A DNA stretch of 64,000 nucleotides from Segniliparus rugosus ATCC BAA-974 (GCF_000185725.2 NZ_KI391954.1:186001-250000); one strand, 5' to 3'; positions 10,411 to 23,789 are shown, counted from the first letter of the stretch. Program-made: numbers and translations. Notes: generated by a model not told the origin, from the letters alone.

Positions 10411-10475
10411 CTAGAATCAGGCCGTTCGACATCCTTTAACGGACCGTCCAGTGAGGCGGGAAAGGAGGTCTCGAC
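10411..10475 (+). promoter_or_regulatory. Second promoter and PyrR-binding RNA leader, ahead of carB
   Basis: A TAGAAT -10 box (10411-10416) is followed four bases later by a leader nearly identical to that of pyrR: both contain CCGTTCGAC, TCCTTTAACGG and GTCCAGTGAGGCGG in the same order and spacing. The PyrR loop is at 10446-10457 and the Shine-Dalgarno AAAGGAGG at 10461-10468 follows directly. carB-pyrF therefore seems to have its own promoter and its own PyrR control, which makes sense because carA is 4.8 kb upstream. Confidence 0.8.
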
Positions 10476-10600
10476 GTGCCACGTCGTGCCGACCTGAAAC
10501 TTTGTTCTTGTAAGTGCTGTGTCGTGATTGGCTCCGGCCCCATTGTCATCGGGCAGGCCTGCGAGTTCGTCGGCGTTGCCGACAGGGGAGGGGTTCGCTG

Positions 10601-10601
<1 letters not shown>
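10476..10601 (+). CDS. 41-residue Cys-rich leader ORF, a partial copy of the CarB N-terminus
   Basis: GTG 10476 lies 7 bases after a strong AAAGGAGG. The 41 codons begin MPRRADLK, like CarB, then a short unique stretch with four cysteines (LCSCKCC) replaces CarB residues HVLV. The frame then returns to the CarB sequence ([14 protein letters not shown]) before a unique tail, [10 protein letters not shown]. The TGA overlaps the carB ATG (TGATG). The PyrR loop therefore controls ribosome entry at this frame, and carB is probably translated by coupling plus its own GGGGAGGGG site. It may be a regulatory leader peptide or simply a by-product of a tandem duplication. Confidence 0.5.
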
Positions 10602-13925
<3,324 letters not shown>

Positions 13926-13933
<8 letters not shown>

Positions 13934-14756
13934 GCCGAGCTTCAACGACCGCGCTCGGGACGTCGTCGCCGAGCGGGGGCACCTCTGCGCCGGGGTCGAC
14001 CCGCATCCCGACCTGCTCGCGGCGTGGAATCTGCCGAACGACCCGTCGGGCCTTGCCGTCTTCGCGCAGCGGTGCGTCGACGCGTTCGGGGACTTGGCCC
14101 CGGCGATCAAATTCCAAGTCGCCTTTTTCGAGGCGCACGGGCCCGCCGGGCTCACCGCGCTCCAAGTGGGCTTGGATGCGGCGGCGAAAACAGGAGCCCT
14201 GGTGATCGCCGACGCGAAACGGGGCGACATCGACTCGACCCTGCAGGCGTACGCGCAGGCCTGGCTGGCTCCAGGAGCGCCGTTCAAGGCCGACGCGGTC
14301 ACCTTGTCCACGTACCTCGGCGCGGGGGCGCTGCGGCCCGCTGTGGTCGCGGCAAGGGAGGCGGGCCGGGGCGTGATCGTGCTCGCCGCCACCTCGAACG
14401 CCCAGGCGCGGGCGGTGCAGTCCGCCCGGCTCGCCGACGGGCGCACAGTGGCGCAATCGGTGGTGGACGAGGTCGCCGGGTGGAACCAGGAGCCGACGGG
14501 CCCGGGCGGCGTGGTCGTCGGAGCCACCTTCGACCACGGGCTCGACCTCTCGGCTCTGAACGGGGTCGTCCTCGCGCCGGGACTCGGGGCGCAAGGAGCC
14601 ACCGAAGCGGACGTCGCAAGGCGCTTCCCGGTCGGGCGGGAGCGTCTGCTCGCGGCCGCTTCCCGGTCGTTGCTGCGCGCGGGCCCAGCTGTCGGCGCTC
14701 TGCGGGACGCGGCGACACGAGCGACGGACGCGCTGGCCTCGGCGTTGGGATCCTGA
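13926..14756 (+). CDS. pyrF: Orotidine 5'-phosphate decarboxylase (type 2)
   Basis: Decarboxylates OMP to UMP, the last step of de novo UMP synthesis. The 276-residue protein is the longer subfamily 2 form found in mycobacteria. The catalytic [10 protein letters not shown] motif lies near residues 97-106, with the phosphate-binding VVGAT and APGLGAQGA segments toward the C-terminus. The GTG start lies inside the end of carB, so the two are co-translated. No other pyr gene follows; pyrD and pyrE are not in the window. Confidence 0.95.
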
Positions 14757-14981
14757 ATCACCGAATACTGCGGAGATAGGCGAGTAAACGCCATTCTACC
14801 TGCGCATTTGCTGTGATCTGGTTGATCGCGGGGAAAATCTCCGCCGATTCGGCAGGACGCTGACCCGCGAAAACAGGGGGGTCCTCCCACAATCGCGCAG
14901 ACCGAGCAGGTACGGTCACTTTCCGGCTGGCTAAGACGGCCTAGAACACGATGTAGACGAAATCGAAGATACGGAGGCAAG

Positions 14982-15296
14982 GTGGCTCTTCCCCAGTTGA
15001 CGGACGAGCAGCGTAAAGCGGCGCTGGACAAGGCTGCTGCGGCCCGCAAGGCCCGCGCGGAGCTCAAGGAGAAGTTGAAGCAGGGCAAGGTGAAGCTCGC
15101 CAAGGTCCTCGAAGACGCCGAGCAGGACGACGTCCTCGGCAAGATGAAGGTCTCCGCGCTGCTGGAGTCCCTGCCGAAGGTCGGCAAGGTCAAGGCGCAG
15201 GAGGCGATGACCGAGCTGGAGATCGCCCCGACCCGTCGCCTGCGTGGGCTCGGCGAGCGTCAGCGCAAGGCGCTCTTGGCCAAGTTCGGCGGCTAA
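14982..15296 (+). CDS. mihF: Mycobacterial-type integration host factor
   Basis: Small basic nucleoid-associated protein that bends DNA; the mycobacterial protein is needed for L5 phage integration and is unrelated to HU/IHF of enterobacteria. 104 residues, lysine/alanine-rich, with an N-terminal helix followed by the helix-two-turns-helix segment ([19 protein letters not shown]) and a C-terminal [16 protein letters not shown] helix. Start GTG 14982 follows GGAGG. The 225-bp upstream gap is comparatively AT-rich and should carry its promoter, though no single -10/-35 pair stands out. The TAATG overlap with gmk couples the two genes, as in M. tuberculosis. Confidence 0.95.
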   Translation: MALPQLTDEQRKAALDKAAAARKARAELKEKLKQGKVKLAKVLEDAEQDDVLGKMKVSALLESLPKVGKVKAQEAMTELEIAPTRRLRGLGERQRKALLAKFGG

Positions 15297-15895
15297 TGTC
15301 GGCCCGTCAAGGGCGTTTGGTGGTGCTGACCGGGCCGAGCGGCGTGGGGAAATCCACGATCGTGGCCCGGATGCGCCAAATCATGCCCGAACTTCGAGTG
15401 AGCGTCTCGGCGACCACGCGCGAACAGCGTCCCGGCGAGCAGGACGGTGTGGACTACTACTTCGTCACGCCCGAGCGCTTCGACCAGATGGTCGCGAATG
15501 ACGAGTTCCTCGAATGGGCGAGCATTCATAAAGGCCTGCACCGCTCCGGCACCCCCGAGGCTCCGGTGCGGGCGGCCGTCGAGCGCGGCTTTTCCGTGCT
15601 CACAGAGGTGGACCTCGGCGGCGCGCGAGCCCTCAGGGCTCGCGTCCCCGAGGCCTACCTCGTCTTCCTCGCCCCGCCGAACTGGGACGAGCTGGTGTCC
15701 CGGCTTCGCGGGCGGGGCACGGAGACCGAGGACGTGGTCGCCCGTCGTTTGCAGACTGCGCAGGTGGAGCTCGCGGCGCAAGGGGAGTTCGACGAGGTCG
15801 TCGTCAATCAGGATGTGGAACGGACTGCGGAGGATCTGGTATCGTTGATCCACCGACTTGAAGCTTCGCCGGAGGGTTCCGCCAAGGAATCGTGA
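15296..15895 (+). CDS. gmk: Guanylate kinase
   Basis: Phosphorylates GMP to GDP with ATP. 199 residues with the P-loop [10 protein letters not shown] (residues 12-21), the GMP-binding [17 protein letters not shown] region and a lid/C-terminal helix typical of the family. The ATG overlaps the mihF stop (TAATG). It is followed by rpoZ after 34 bases, a conserved order. Confidence 0.96.
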   Translation: MSARQGRLVVLTGPSGVGKSTIVARMRQIMPELRVSVSATTREQRPGEQDGVDYYFVTPERFDQMVANDEFLEWASIHKGLHRSGTPEAPVRAAVERGFSVLTEVDLGGARALRARVPEAYLVFLAPPNWDELVSRLRGRGTETEDVVARRLQTAQVELAAQGEFDEVVVNQDVERTAEDLVSLIHRLEASPEGSAKES

Positions 15896-15929
15896 GGCGG
15901 GCCCACCCCAAACCCAAGGAGCTATGCAG

Positions 15930-16202
15930 ATGAGTGACGCGCTCGTTTTCGACCCGCCGCAGGGCATCACCAACCCGCCGATCGACGAGCTGCTGGAGCA
16001 CGTCTCCTCCAAGTACGCCTTGGTGATCTACGGGGCCAAGCGCGCCCGCCAGATCAACGACTACTACACCCAGCTCGGCGAGGGCCTGTTCGACTACGTC
16101 GGCCCGCTGGTCGAGCCGGGCTTGCAGGAGAAGCCGCTCTCCATCGCGCTGCGCGAGATCCACGAGGGGCTTTTGGAGCACACCGAGGGCCAGCAGCAGT
16201 AA
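15930..16202 (+). CDS. rpoZ: RNA polymerase omega subunit
   Basis: Assembly subunit of RNA polymerase. 90 residues from ATG 15930, which lies 8 bases after AAGGAG; the ATG at 15924 is only two bases from that site and is unlikely. The [22 protein letters not shown] and [12 protein letters not shown] segments are the conserved omega core, and the [11 protein letters not shown] region is typical of actinobacteria. Same operon as mihF and gmk. Confidence 0.96.
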   Translation: MSDALVFDPPQGITNPPIDELLEHVSSKYALVIYGAKRARQINDYYTQLGEGLFDYVGPLVEPGLQEKPLSIALREIHEGLLEHTEGQQQ

Positions 16203-16464
16203 GGCCCGAGTCCCGCGCGGCGGTCTGCCGCGTCCTCGGCCCCCCGCTCGCAAGGCTCGTGCGAGGCGCCCCCGCGTCGCGTCCTGCGCTCGTTTTTCGC
16301 TTTCCCGTATGCCGTGTCGCCTGCGGCCTTGTATCTCATCCACGCGGTTCCTCGGGAGTTTCGCGGTGCTTGCGTTTCGCGGTTGGCCGCGTCGGCGTTC
16401 GATGTCCGGTGCTTTTGCCAGCTGTTCGCAGGTCTGATTCAGCCGCACCGTAGACTGGGGTTTC

Positions 16465-17703
16465 ATGACGAGTCGGAAGATTGTGATCGGCGTCGGCGGC
16501 GGCATCGCCGCGTACAAGGCGTGTTCGATCATCCGGCGCTATGTGGAGGACGGGCACCAAGTCCGGGTTCTGCCCACCGCATCGGCGCTCAAGTTCGTCG
16601 GCGCGGCCACGTTCGAGGCGCTGTCCGGCCATACGGTCAGCGCGGAGATCTTCGAGGACGTGCCGCACGTGCCGCACGTCCGATTCGGCCAGGAGGCCGA
16701 GTTGGTCGTCGTCGCGCCCGCGACCGCGGACTTGCTCGCGCGGGCGGCCAACGGGCAGGCCGACGATCTGCTCACCGCGACGCTGCTCACCGCCAGATGC
16801 CCGGTGCTGTTCGCCCCCGCGATGCACACCGAGATGTGGGAGCACCCCGCGACCCAGGCGAACGTGGCGACGCTGCGCGCGCGGGGAGCCGTGGTGGTCG
16901 AGCCCGCCTCTGGCAGGCTCACCGGCGCGGACAGCGGCCCTGGGCGGCTGCCGGAGCCGGAGGAGATCGCAGCGCTCGGCCAGCTGCTGTTGGAGCGGCC
17001 CGACGCGTTGCCGAGGGACCTCGTCGGGGTTCGCGTCCTCGTGACCGCGGGCGGCACGCGGGAACCGCTCGACCCGGTGCGCTTTCTGGGCAACCGAAGC
17101 TCGGGCAAGCAGGGCTACGCCGTCGCGCGGCTCGCGGCCCAACGCGGGGCGAAGGTCACCTTGGTCGCCGGGACGACGGCGGGCCTGCCCGACCCCGCCG
17201 CGGTGAAGGTGGTGCGCACGACCACCGCGCAGCAGATGGGGGAGGCCGTGGTCCAACTGGCGGGCCAGGTGGACGTCGTGGTGATGGCGGCCGCGGTCGC
17301 CGATTTCCGGGCCAAGGCCGTCTCGGCGACGAAGATCAAGAAAACCGGCGAGGAGCCCGAGCCGGTGATTTTAGAGCGCAATGAGGACATCCTCGCCTCG
17401 CTCGTGGCGACGCGGAAACGGGGCGAGCTGCCCTCGGACCTGACGATCGTCGGGTTCGCGGCGGAGACGGGGGACGAGCGCGGCGACGTGCTTTTCCACG
17501 CGCGGCGCAAACTGGCGAGCAAGGGCTGCGACCTGCTCGTGGTCAACGCGGTGACCGAGGGCAACGCGTTCGAGGTGGACGAGAACGCGGGCTGGATCCT
17601 CGGCACGGACGGGACGGAGACGGCCCTCGCGCGGGGGTCGAAGGCGGCAATCGCGAGCCGTGTTCTGGACGCGGCGGCGACCCTGCTTTCTCGAAGCGAG
17701 TAG
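16465..17703 (+). CDS. coaBC: Bifunctional phosphopantothenoylcysteine decarboxylase / synthetase
   Basis: Catalyses two steps of coenzyme A synthesis: ligation of cysteine to phosphopantothenate (CoaB) and FMN-dependent decarboxylation (CoaC). 412 residues. The N-terminal flavodoxin-like CoaC domain (about 1-185) has GVGGGIAAYKA and the PAMHTEMWEHPATQ loop; the CoaB domain follows with TAGGTREPLDPVRFLGNRSS and AAAVADF plus KIKK. A TAGACT box (16451-16456) ends 8 bases before the ATG and there is no ribosome binding site, the pattern of a leaderless gene. The 262-bp upstream gap holds a small CGCGGC/GCCGCG hairpin. Confidence 0.95.
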   Translation: MTSRKIVIGVGGGIAAYKACSIIRRYVEDGHQVRVLPTASALKFVGAATFEALSGHTVSAEIFEDVPHVPHVRFGQEAELVVVAPATADLLARAANGQADDLLTATLLTARCPVLFAPAMHTEMWEHPATQANVATLRARGAVVVEPASGRLTGADSGPGRLPEPEEIAALGQLLLERPDALPRDLVGVRVLVTAGGTREPLDPVRFLGNRSSGKQGYAVARLAAQRGAKVTLVAGTTAGLPDPAAVKVVRTTTAQQMGEAVVQLAGQVDVVVMAAAVADFRAKAVSATKIKKTGEEPEPVILERNEDILASLVATRKRGELPSDLTIVGFAAETGDERGDVLFHARRKLASKGCDLLVVNAVTEGNAFEVDENAGWILGTDGTETALARGSKAAIASRVLDAAATLLSRSE

Positions 17704-17849
17704 TATGGCCCCGTTGGTTGCCAGCGCGCAATCAATCGCAGGAACACGGCGCGGCAGGAGCCCTTGCGGCCGGACGTAGTTGGCTATGGTGAGCCGCTGC
17801 CCGTGTATTGCGGTGGCGGCAGCCGGATACATGCACGGAGGAGAAGAAG

Positions 17850-19060
17850 ATGAGCCAAGCAGGATGGCGGCTGTTCACCAGTGAGTCGGTCACAGAGGGG
17901 CACCCCGACAAGATCTGTGACGCGATCAGCGATTCGATCTTGGACGCCTTGCTGGCGCAGGACCCCGCCTCCCGCGTCGCGGTGGAGACGTTGGTGACCA
18001 CCGGCCAGGTGCACGTCGCGGGCGAGGTCACCACGAAGGCGTACGCGGACATCCCGCACATCGTGCGCGAGAAGATCCTCGACATCGGCTACGACTCCTC
18101 CTCCAAGGGCTTCGACGGGAACTCCTGCGGGGTCAACATCGCCATCGGCGCGCAGTCCCCGGACATCGCCCAGGGCGTCGACACGGCGTACGAGTCGCGG
18201 GTGGACGGGCTGCTCGACGACATCGACAAGCAGGGCGCGGGAGACCAGGGCCTCATGTTCGGCTTCGCGACCCGCGACACCCCCGAGCTGATGCCGCTGC
18301 CCATCTCGTTGGCGCACCGCCTCTCCCGGCGGCTGACCGAAGTCCGCAAGACCGGCGTGCTGCCGTACCTGCGTCCGGACGGCAAGACCCAGGTGACCAT
18401 CGAATACGACGGCGACAAAGCGGTGCGGGTGGACACGGTGGTCGTCTCCACCCAGCACGCCGCCGACATCGACCTTGACAACCTCCTCGCCCCGACATCC
18501 GCAAGGCCGTGGTCGAGCCCGTGCTGCAGGGCGCGGCGGCGGACGGGCTGGACGTGTCGGACTTCCGGCTCCTGGTCAACCCGACCGGAAAGTTCGTCCT
18601 CGGCGGCCCGATGGGCGACGCCGGGCTGACCGGCCGCAAGATCATCGTCGACACCTACGGCGGGTTCGCCCGCCACGGCGGCGGCGCGTTCTCCGGCAAA
18701 GACCCCTCGAAGGTGGACCGCTCCGCCGCGTACGCGATGCGCTGGGTCGCGAAGAACGTCGTGGCGGCTGGCCTCGCGGACCGGGTGGAGACCCAGGTGG
18801 CGTACGCCATCGGCAAGGCCGCTCCGGTCGGCCTCTTCGTGGAGACCTTCGGCACCGAGCACGTCGACCCCGTGAAGATCCGCGCCGCGCTCAGCGAGGT
18901 CTTCGACCTGCGTCCTGCCGCGATCATCCGCGACTTGGACCTGCTGCGCCCGATCTACGCGCCGACCGCCGCATACGGCCACTTCGGCCGCACGGACGTG
19001 GAGCTGCCATGGGAGCAGACCGACCGGGCGGACGCGCTGAAAGCCGCGGCCGGCCTCTAA
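17850..19060 (+). pseudogene. metK: S-adenosylmethionine synthetase, interrupted by a one-base frameshift
   Basis: MetK makes SAM from methionine and ATP and is normally essential. From ATG 17850 (after GGAGGAG) the protein runs correctly through TEGHPDKI, the [12 protein letters not shown] motif and on to [10 protein letters not shown], then leaves frame at the C-run 18490-18493. The next frame carries the rest: [12 protein letters not shown], then [16 protein letters not shown] and the C-terminal YGHFGR. Adding one C restores a normal 403-residue protein. No slippery site plus pseudoknot is evident, so a sequencing error is the most economical explanation. No SAM riboswitch was recognised upstream. 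Confidence 0.85.
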
Positions 19061-19076
19061 AGGCTCACCGCACCGA

Positions 19077-19112
19077 GGAAGAGGCGTCGACAGTCATGTC
19101 GACGCCTCTTCC
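19077..19112. terminator. Bidirectional hairpin between metK and the BCCT gene
   Basis: A perfect 16-bp stem (GGAAGAGGCGTCGACA and its complement) with a four-base GTCA loop sits 16 bases after the metK stop. It overlaps the last codons of the convergent transporter gene, encoding its acidic C-terminus. It can terminate both transcripts. Confidence 0.7.
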
Positions 19113-20716
19113 GCCTCTTCCACGATTTCCTCCGTCACGAGCTGGAAGCCGCCGTCGTGGCGCTCCAGGCCGTTCACGACGGCCTCTTCGACGAGCGCGC
19201 TGCAATGGTTCTCGCGCAGGATCACCGGGTCGACGCGCACGTCCCGGTACAGCGCGACGCAGAGGAAGACCATGACAACGGCGAACGGCAGGGCGACCAC
19301 GGTCGTCAGCGCCTGGAGCCCGTTCAGCGCGCCGCCGAGGTCGTCCGGGTCGGCGATGACGAGCATGATGACGGCGACGGCCCCGGTCGCCGCGCCCCAG
19401 AAGATCACCGTCAGCCGGGAAGGCTCGATGCTGCCTTTCTCCGACAGCGTGCCCATGACGATCGACGCGGCGTCGGCTCCGGAGACGAAGAAGATCGCGA
19501 CGAGGACCATCACGAGGGAGGTGACGGCCGACGCGAGCGGGTAGTGGGCGAGCAGGTGGAACAGCGCGAAGTCCGCGTCGACCGTCCCGTTCGGCTCGGT
19601 CAGGTCGTGCGTCTGGCGCTGCTGGTCGATCGCCGCGCCGCCGAACACGACGAACCACACGAGGCTGACCAGGCTCGGGACGAGCAGCACGCCGGTGACG
19701 AACTGGCGGATGGTGCGGCCCCGGCTGATCCTGGCGATGAACATCCCGACGAACGGGGTCCACGAGATCCACCAGGCCCAGTAGAAGATCGTCCATTTGG
19801 ACAGCCATGTCTCCATGGTCGGGCCGCCTGCCGCGCCGGTCCGCGAGGCCATCTCCGGCAGCATCCCGATGTAGTTGCCAAGAGCTTGCGGCAGGAGGTT
19901 GAGCATCACCAGCGTGGGGCCGGCGAGGAAGACGAACAGCGCGATCAGCACGGCGAGCACCATATTGATGTTCGAGAGCCACTGAATGCCCTTCGCGACC
20001 CCGGAAACAGCCGAGACGACGAAAGCACAGGTCAAAGCCGTGATGATAACGACGAGCCCGGTTTTGCCGATGGAGCCGGCCCAGCCGTTGAACTCCACGC
20101 CCGCGGCGATCTGCAACGCGCCGAGCCCGAGCGAGGCGGCGGAGCCGAAGAGGGTCGCGAAGATCGCCATCATGTCGATGACGCGTCCGCCGAGGCCGTC
20201 GGCGCGCCGGCCGAGGATCGGGCGGAACATCGACGAGACCAGCTGCGAGCGTCCTTTGCGGAAGGTGCCGTACGCGATGGCGAGGCCGACGACGGCGTAG
20301 ATGGCCCACGGGTGCAACGTCCAGTGGAACAGCGTGGTCGCCATCGCCACTTTGACCGCTTGCGCGCCCTCCGGCTTGGCGATCCCCGGCGGCGGGTTGA
20401 TGAAATGCGACAACGGCTCGGCCGCTCCCCAGAACATCAGGCCGATGCCCATGCCAGCGCTGAACATCATCGCGATCCAGGAGACCGTGCGGAACTCGGG
20501 CTCCTCGTCGTCCGCGCCGAGCGGGATCTTGCCGTAGCGGCTCGCGGCCAGCCAGAGGACGTAGACGACGAACGCGGACGAGATCAAGACGAAGAGCCAG
20601 CCCGCTCGGGTGATCACCCAGGACTGCGCGCTCGTCGCGGTCGAGGCGAGCCCTTGCTGGTCGAGGACGCCCCAGGCAACGAAGGCCAACGAGCAGAGCG
20701 CGGTGAAGCCGAACAC
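19094..20716 (-). CDS. BCCT-family betaine/carnitine/choline transporter
   Basis: Secondary transporter for quaternary ammonium compatible solutes such as glycine betaine, usually used in osmoprotection. About 540 residues with 12 transmembrane helices and the BCCT signature in helix 8 (FYWAWWISWTPFVGMFIARISRGRTIRQF region, about residues 315-345); the GMGIGLMFWG motif of helix 3 is also present. The C-terminus is acidic. The start is uncertain: GTG 20716 is the first conventional codon, but the frame stays open upstream and reads RRLDRLVFG, typical of BCCT N-termini. An AGAGGA before a CTG at 20779 could mark a non-standard start. Confidence 0.88.
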   Translation of the reverse strand: MFGFTALCSLAFVAWGVLDQQGLASTATSAQSWVITRAGWLFVLISSAFVVYVLWLAASRYGKIPLGADDEEPEFRTVSWIAMMFSAGMGIGLMFWGAAEPLSHFINPPPGIAKPEGAQAVKVAMATTLFHWTLHPWAIYAVVGLAIAYGTFRKGRSQLVSSMFRPILGRRADGLGGRVIDMMAIFATLFGSAASLGLGALQIAAGVEFNGWAGSIGKTGLVVIITALTCAFVVSAVSGVAKGIQWLSNINMVLAVLIALFVFLAGPTLVMLNLLPQALGNYIGMLPEMASRTGAAGGPTMETWLSKWTIFYWAWWISWTPFVGMFIARISRGRTIRQFVTGVLLVPSLVSLVWFVVFGGAAIDQQRQTHDLTEPNGTVDADFALFHLLAHYPLASAVTSLVMVLVAIFFVSGADAASIVMGTLSEKGSIEPSRLTVIFWGAATGAVAVIMLVIADPDDLGGALNGLQALTTVVALPFAVVMVFLCVALYRDVRVDPVILRENHCSALVEEAVVNGLERHDGGFQLVTEEIVEEAEEAST

Positions 20717-21015
20717 CAGCCGGTCGAGTCTCCGTTTGGCGGCATGTCCGATGTTTTGGGCCGTGTTTGGCGCGTTCAGATCTGCGTCCTCTCGCTGAAA
20801 TTTATGCAGCCGATGGCGTGGTTTCGCCGTCGATTTTTCGACCAGGCTGCGCTGTGCAGATGCCTTGAGCTTATCGAATAGGGTTATTACTGCTGGTAAC
20901 CAGGTGTGCCAGGAGTATTTGTTTTATGCTTTGACATGCAGATTATTCGACGCCTTGCGGCCAGCCGGGCTACGCTGGCGGCGGCGGTGGCGGACGGTGT
21001 CGGTACCGTGATGCG

Positions 21016-23009
21016 GTGAAGACGACCGGGCTGACAGTGGCGCAGTCGTTGCCCGTGGCGAAGGTGCTGCCGCTCCTCGGCCCCGCGCACCTGGACCGGG
21101 AGTTCGACTACCTCGTGACCGCCGAGCAGGACGAGGCGGCGCAGCCGGGCGTGCGCGTGCGGGTGCGGTTCGCGGGGAGGCTCGTGGACGGGCTCTTGCT
21201 GGAGCGCGCGCAGCGCAGCGACCACGAGGGCCGCCTGGCGCCATTGCACCGCGTGGTCTCGCCCGAGCGGGTCTTCCCCGCAGAGCTTCGCGCGCTCGTG
21301 GCGGCGGTGGCGGCGAGGTACGCGGGCACGCGCAACGAAGTGCTGCGCCTGGCGATCCCCCCGAGGCACGCGCGGACCGAGGAAGCGGCTCCGGCGACCT
21401 CCCGGCGCACGCAGCCACTGAGCGGCCAGGCCGACGGGTGGTCCCGCTACGAGCACGGGGCCGCGTTCGTCGCGGCCTTGGCCGAGGGCCGCGCGCCGAG
21501 GGGGGTGTGGTCCGCGCTGCCGGGGGAGTCGTGGGCCCGCCGGTTCGCGGAACTCGCGGCTGTCGCCGCGAGCCGGGGCCGCGCCAGCGTGCTGGTGGCT
21601 CCGGACGGGCGGGACGTCCGGGCGTTGTCCGAGGCGTGCCACGAGATCCTCGGCCCGCGCGCGGTCGCGGTCGTGACGGCGGAAGCCGGGCCGTCCGCGC
21701 GGTACGGGCAGTGGCTGGCCGCGCTGCGCGGCCAGGTGTGGTGCGTCGTGGGCACCAGAGCCGCCACGTTCGCGCCCGTTCCGGACCTCGGCCTGGTCGC
21801 GATCTGGGACGACGGCGACGAGAGCCATCATGAGCAACGCGCCCCCTACTACCACGCCAGGGAGGTCGCGATCCTGCGCGCGCAGGAGGCGGGTTGCGCG
21901 TTGCTCGTCGCAGGACACGTCGTGACGCCGCAGGGCAGGCTCCTCGTCGACTCCGGCTGGGCGCACGGGATCCACGCCGGGCGCGCGGAGCTGCGGGCCT
22001 CGGCTCCGCGCGTCACGGTCGCGGGGGAGAGCGACTTCGAGCTGTCCCGCGACCCGCTTGCCCGTTCTGCGAGGTTGCCGGGCTCGGCGTTCCAGGCGGC
22101 GCGGGCGGCGCTCCAGTCGGGGCTCCGGTGCTGGTGCAAACGCCCCGCAAAGGGTATTTGGCGGCGCTCTCCTGCGCTCGTTGCCGGGCGGCGGCGCGGT
22201 GCAGGCATTGCCATGGGCCGCTTGCTCTGGGACGTGAGGGGGAGATGCGATGCGGCTGGTGCGGCGAGCCCGAGCCGAATTTCGTGTGCGCCGCGTGCGG
22301 GGCGCGCAGCGTCCGGGCCGGGGTGAAAGGGGCGGAGCGCACGGCCGAGGAGTTCGGCCGCGCGTTCCCAGGGGCGAGGGTCAAACAAAGCTCAGGGGAG
22401 CGGATCGTGGATCGCATACCTTCGTCCCCGATGCTGGTCGTCGCCACTCCCGGCGCGGAACCCCACGTCGCGGCCAAAGGAGAGGGGGAGCCGGGCGGGT
22501 ACGGGGCCGCGATCCTGCTCGACGCGTGGCAGCTGCTCGACCGCCAGCATCTTCGCGTGGTCGAGCAGGCCGCCCAGGTCTGGTTCCACGCCGCGTCGCT
22601 GGTCCGCCCTTCGGCGCAGGGCGGCAGAGTGGTCATCACAGCGGACGCGTCCTCCCCCGCGGTGGAGGCGCTGGTCCGATGGGACCCTTGGTGGCTGGCG
22701 GAGCAAGAGCTCGCCGACCGCGAAGAGCTCGGCTTCACCCCGGCGGTGCGGATGGCCGCGGTCGAAGGGGAGGCCCAAGCGGTGGAACGTTTTCTCGCTG
22801 TCGCGCGGTTGCCGGAAACGGCGGACGTGCTCGGTCCAGTCGAGTTGGACGAGGACGAGAGCGGGCAGCAGGTCCGGATGCTGATCCGAGTGCCCCGCAG
22901 GCAGGGGCCGGCGCTTTCTGCGGCGCTGCGCGAGGCGCGGTCCCTCGTCTCGACCAGAGGCGAGGGCGAACACGTCCGGGTGAAGGTCGATCCCGCCCAC
23001 ATCGGCTGA
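21016..23009 (+). pseudogene. priA: Primosomal protein N' (PriA), actinobacterial type, interrupted by a one-base frameshift
   Basis: PriA restarts collapsed replication forks. Two frames together give the 664-residue actinobacterial form: the DNA-binding N-terminal domain (VLPLLGPAHLDREFDYLV), a helicase-like region without a Walker A GKT motif, a cysteine-rich zinc-binding segment (SCARC, CRHC, CGWC, CAAC), and the C-terminal domain. The break is in a run of four Gs at 22119-22122; one more G joins LQSG to APVLVQTPRKGYL. Loss of helicase motifs is a known trait of actinobacterial PriA and is not caused by the frameshift. Start GTG 21016 lies 6 bases after TACCGT, so it is likely leaderless. 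Confidence 0.85.
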
Positions 23010-23064
23010 CCCTCGGAGCCCGCGCGGCGGTCTGCGGCTTTGCCGTTCGCGTAGCGTGGACGCC

Positions 23065-23679
23065 ATGCCTTCTCCTGTCGTTGGTTTCGATCTCGATCTG
23101 ACTTTGGTGGACACTCGTGCCCGGATTCTTTTCGCGGCGATGGCCGGTTTCGCCGACCTCGGAGTCGAAGTCGGGGAGGCGGACCTGGTCCCGCTCCTGG
23201 GCTTCCCGCTCGCGCACAAGGCCGCGCAGTTGGCCCCGCGCCTTGACCCGGAGGCGTTCACGCGGCAATACCGGCTGCATTACCGCTCCGACCGGGCCCC
23301 GTCCTGCCCTGCGGCTCCGGGGGCCGCAGCTGCGCTCGACGCGGTGCGCGATCTCGGCGGGCGGTGCGTCGTCGTGTCGGCCAAGGCGGAGTTCCTCGTC
23401 CACGAGGCATTGGCGCACGCGGGGTTGGCCAAGGCCGTCGACGCGGTGCACGGCGGGGTGTTCGCCGAGGGGAAGGCTCCGGCGTTGCGCGAGGAAGGGG
23501 CGCACGTGTACGTGGGGGACCATCCGGGCGACGTCGTGGCCGCGCGTGTCGCGGGTTGCGCGGCGGTCGCCGTCGCCACCGGGGCCACGGAAGCCGACGG
23601 CTTGCGGTCGGCCGGAGCCGACGTGGTGTTGCGGACGCTGGAGGAGTTCCCGGCCTGGTATCGGACCCGTGTGAGGTAG
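23065..23679 (+). CDS. HAD-family phosphatase (phosphoglycolate phosphatase-like)
   Basis: Haloacid dehalogenase-type hydrolase of 204 residues. The catalytic DLDLT motif (D9, D11) is at the N-terminus, followed by a helical cap, a VVVSAK motif II, a conserved lysine in GKAPAL and the acidic motif VGDHPGDVVAA. These are the four HAD motifs, so it should dephosphorylate a small substrate, which is unknown. ATG 23065 is chosen over GTG 23056 because TAGCGT ends 7 bases before it. Confidence 0.8.
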   Translation: MPSPVVGFDLDLTLVDTRARILFAAMAGFADLGVEVGEADLVPLLGFPLAHKAAQLAPRLDPEAFTRQYRLHYRSDRAPSCPAAPGAAAALDAVRDLGGRCVVVSAKAEFLVHEALAHAGLAKAVDAVHGGVFAEGKAPALREEGAHVYVGDHPGDVVAARVAGCAAVAVATGATEADGLRSAGADVVLRTLEEFPAWYRTRVR

Positions 23680-23684
23680 CCCAC

Positions 23685-23748
23685 ATCGATATATCGATAA
23701 AACTCTTGACGGAAGAAAATGTCGATGTATATTCGATATATCGACATT
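23685..23748 (+). promoter_or_regulatory. padR promoter with palindromic operators
   Basis: TTGACG (23706-23711) and TATATT (23728-23733) with a 16-base spacer form a good sigma70-type promoter. A perfect 14-bp palindrome ATCGATATATCGAT (23685-23698) lies upstream and TCGATATATCGA (23733-23744) overlaps the -10 end. AATGTCGA and TCGACATT (23718-23725, 23741-23748) form an outer inverted repeat. Repeated TATATCGA half-sites around a promoter fit autoregulation by the PadR protein encoded next. The AT-rich patch stands out sharply in this DNA. Confidence 0.75.
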
Positions 23749-23789
23749 GTATCGAATGTCGGCCAGAGACGGAAACGAAGGAGAAAATT

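Noticed and set aside
17704-17849. SAM riboswitch ahead of metK
   Set aside because: The 146-bp gap shows no SAM-I/II/IV core that I can recognise.
18484-18500. Programmed frameshifting in metK
   Set aside because: No slippery heptamer with a downstream pseudoknot is apparent, metK is not known to use frameshifting, and two other genes show the same one-base homopolymer defect.
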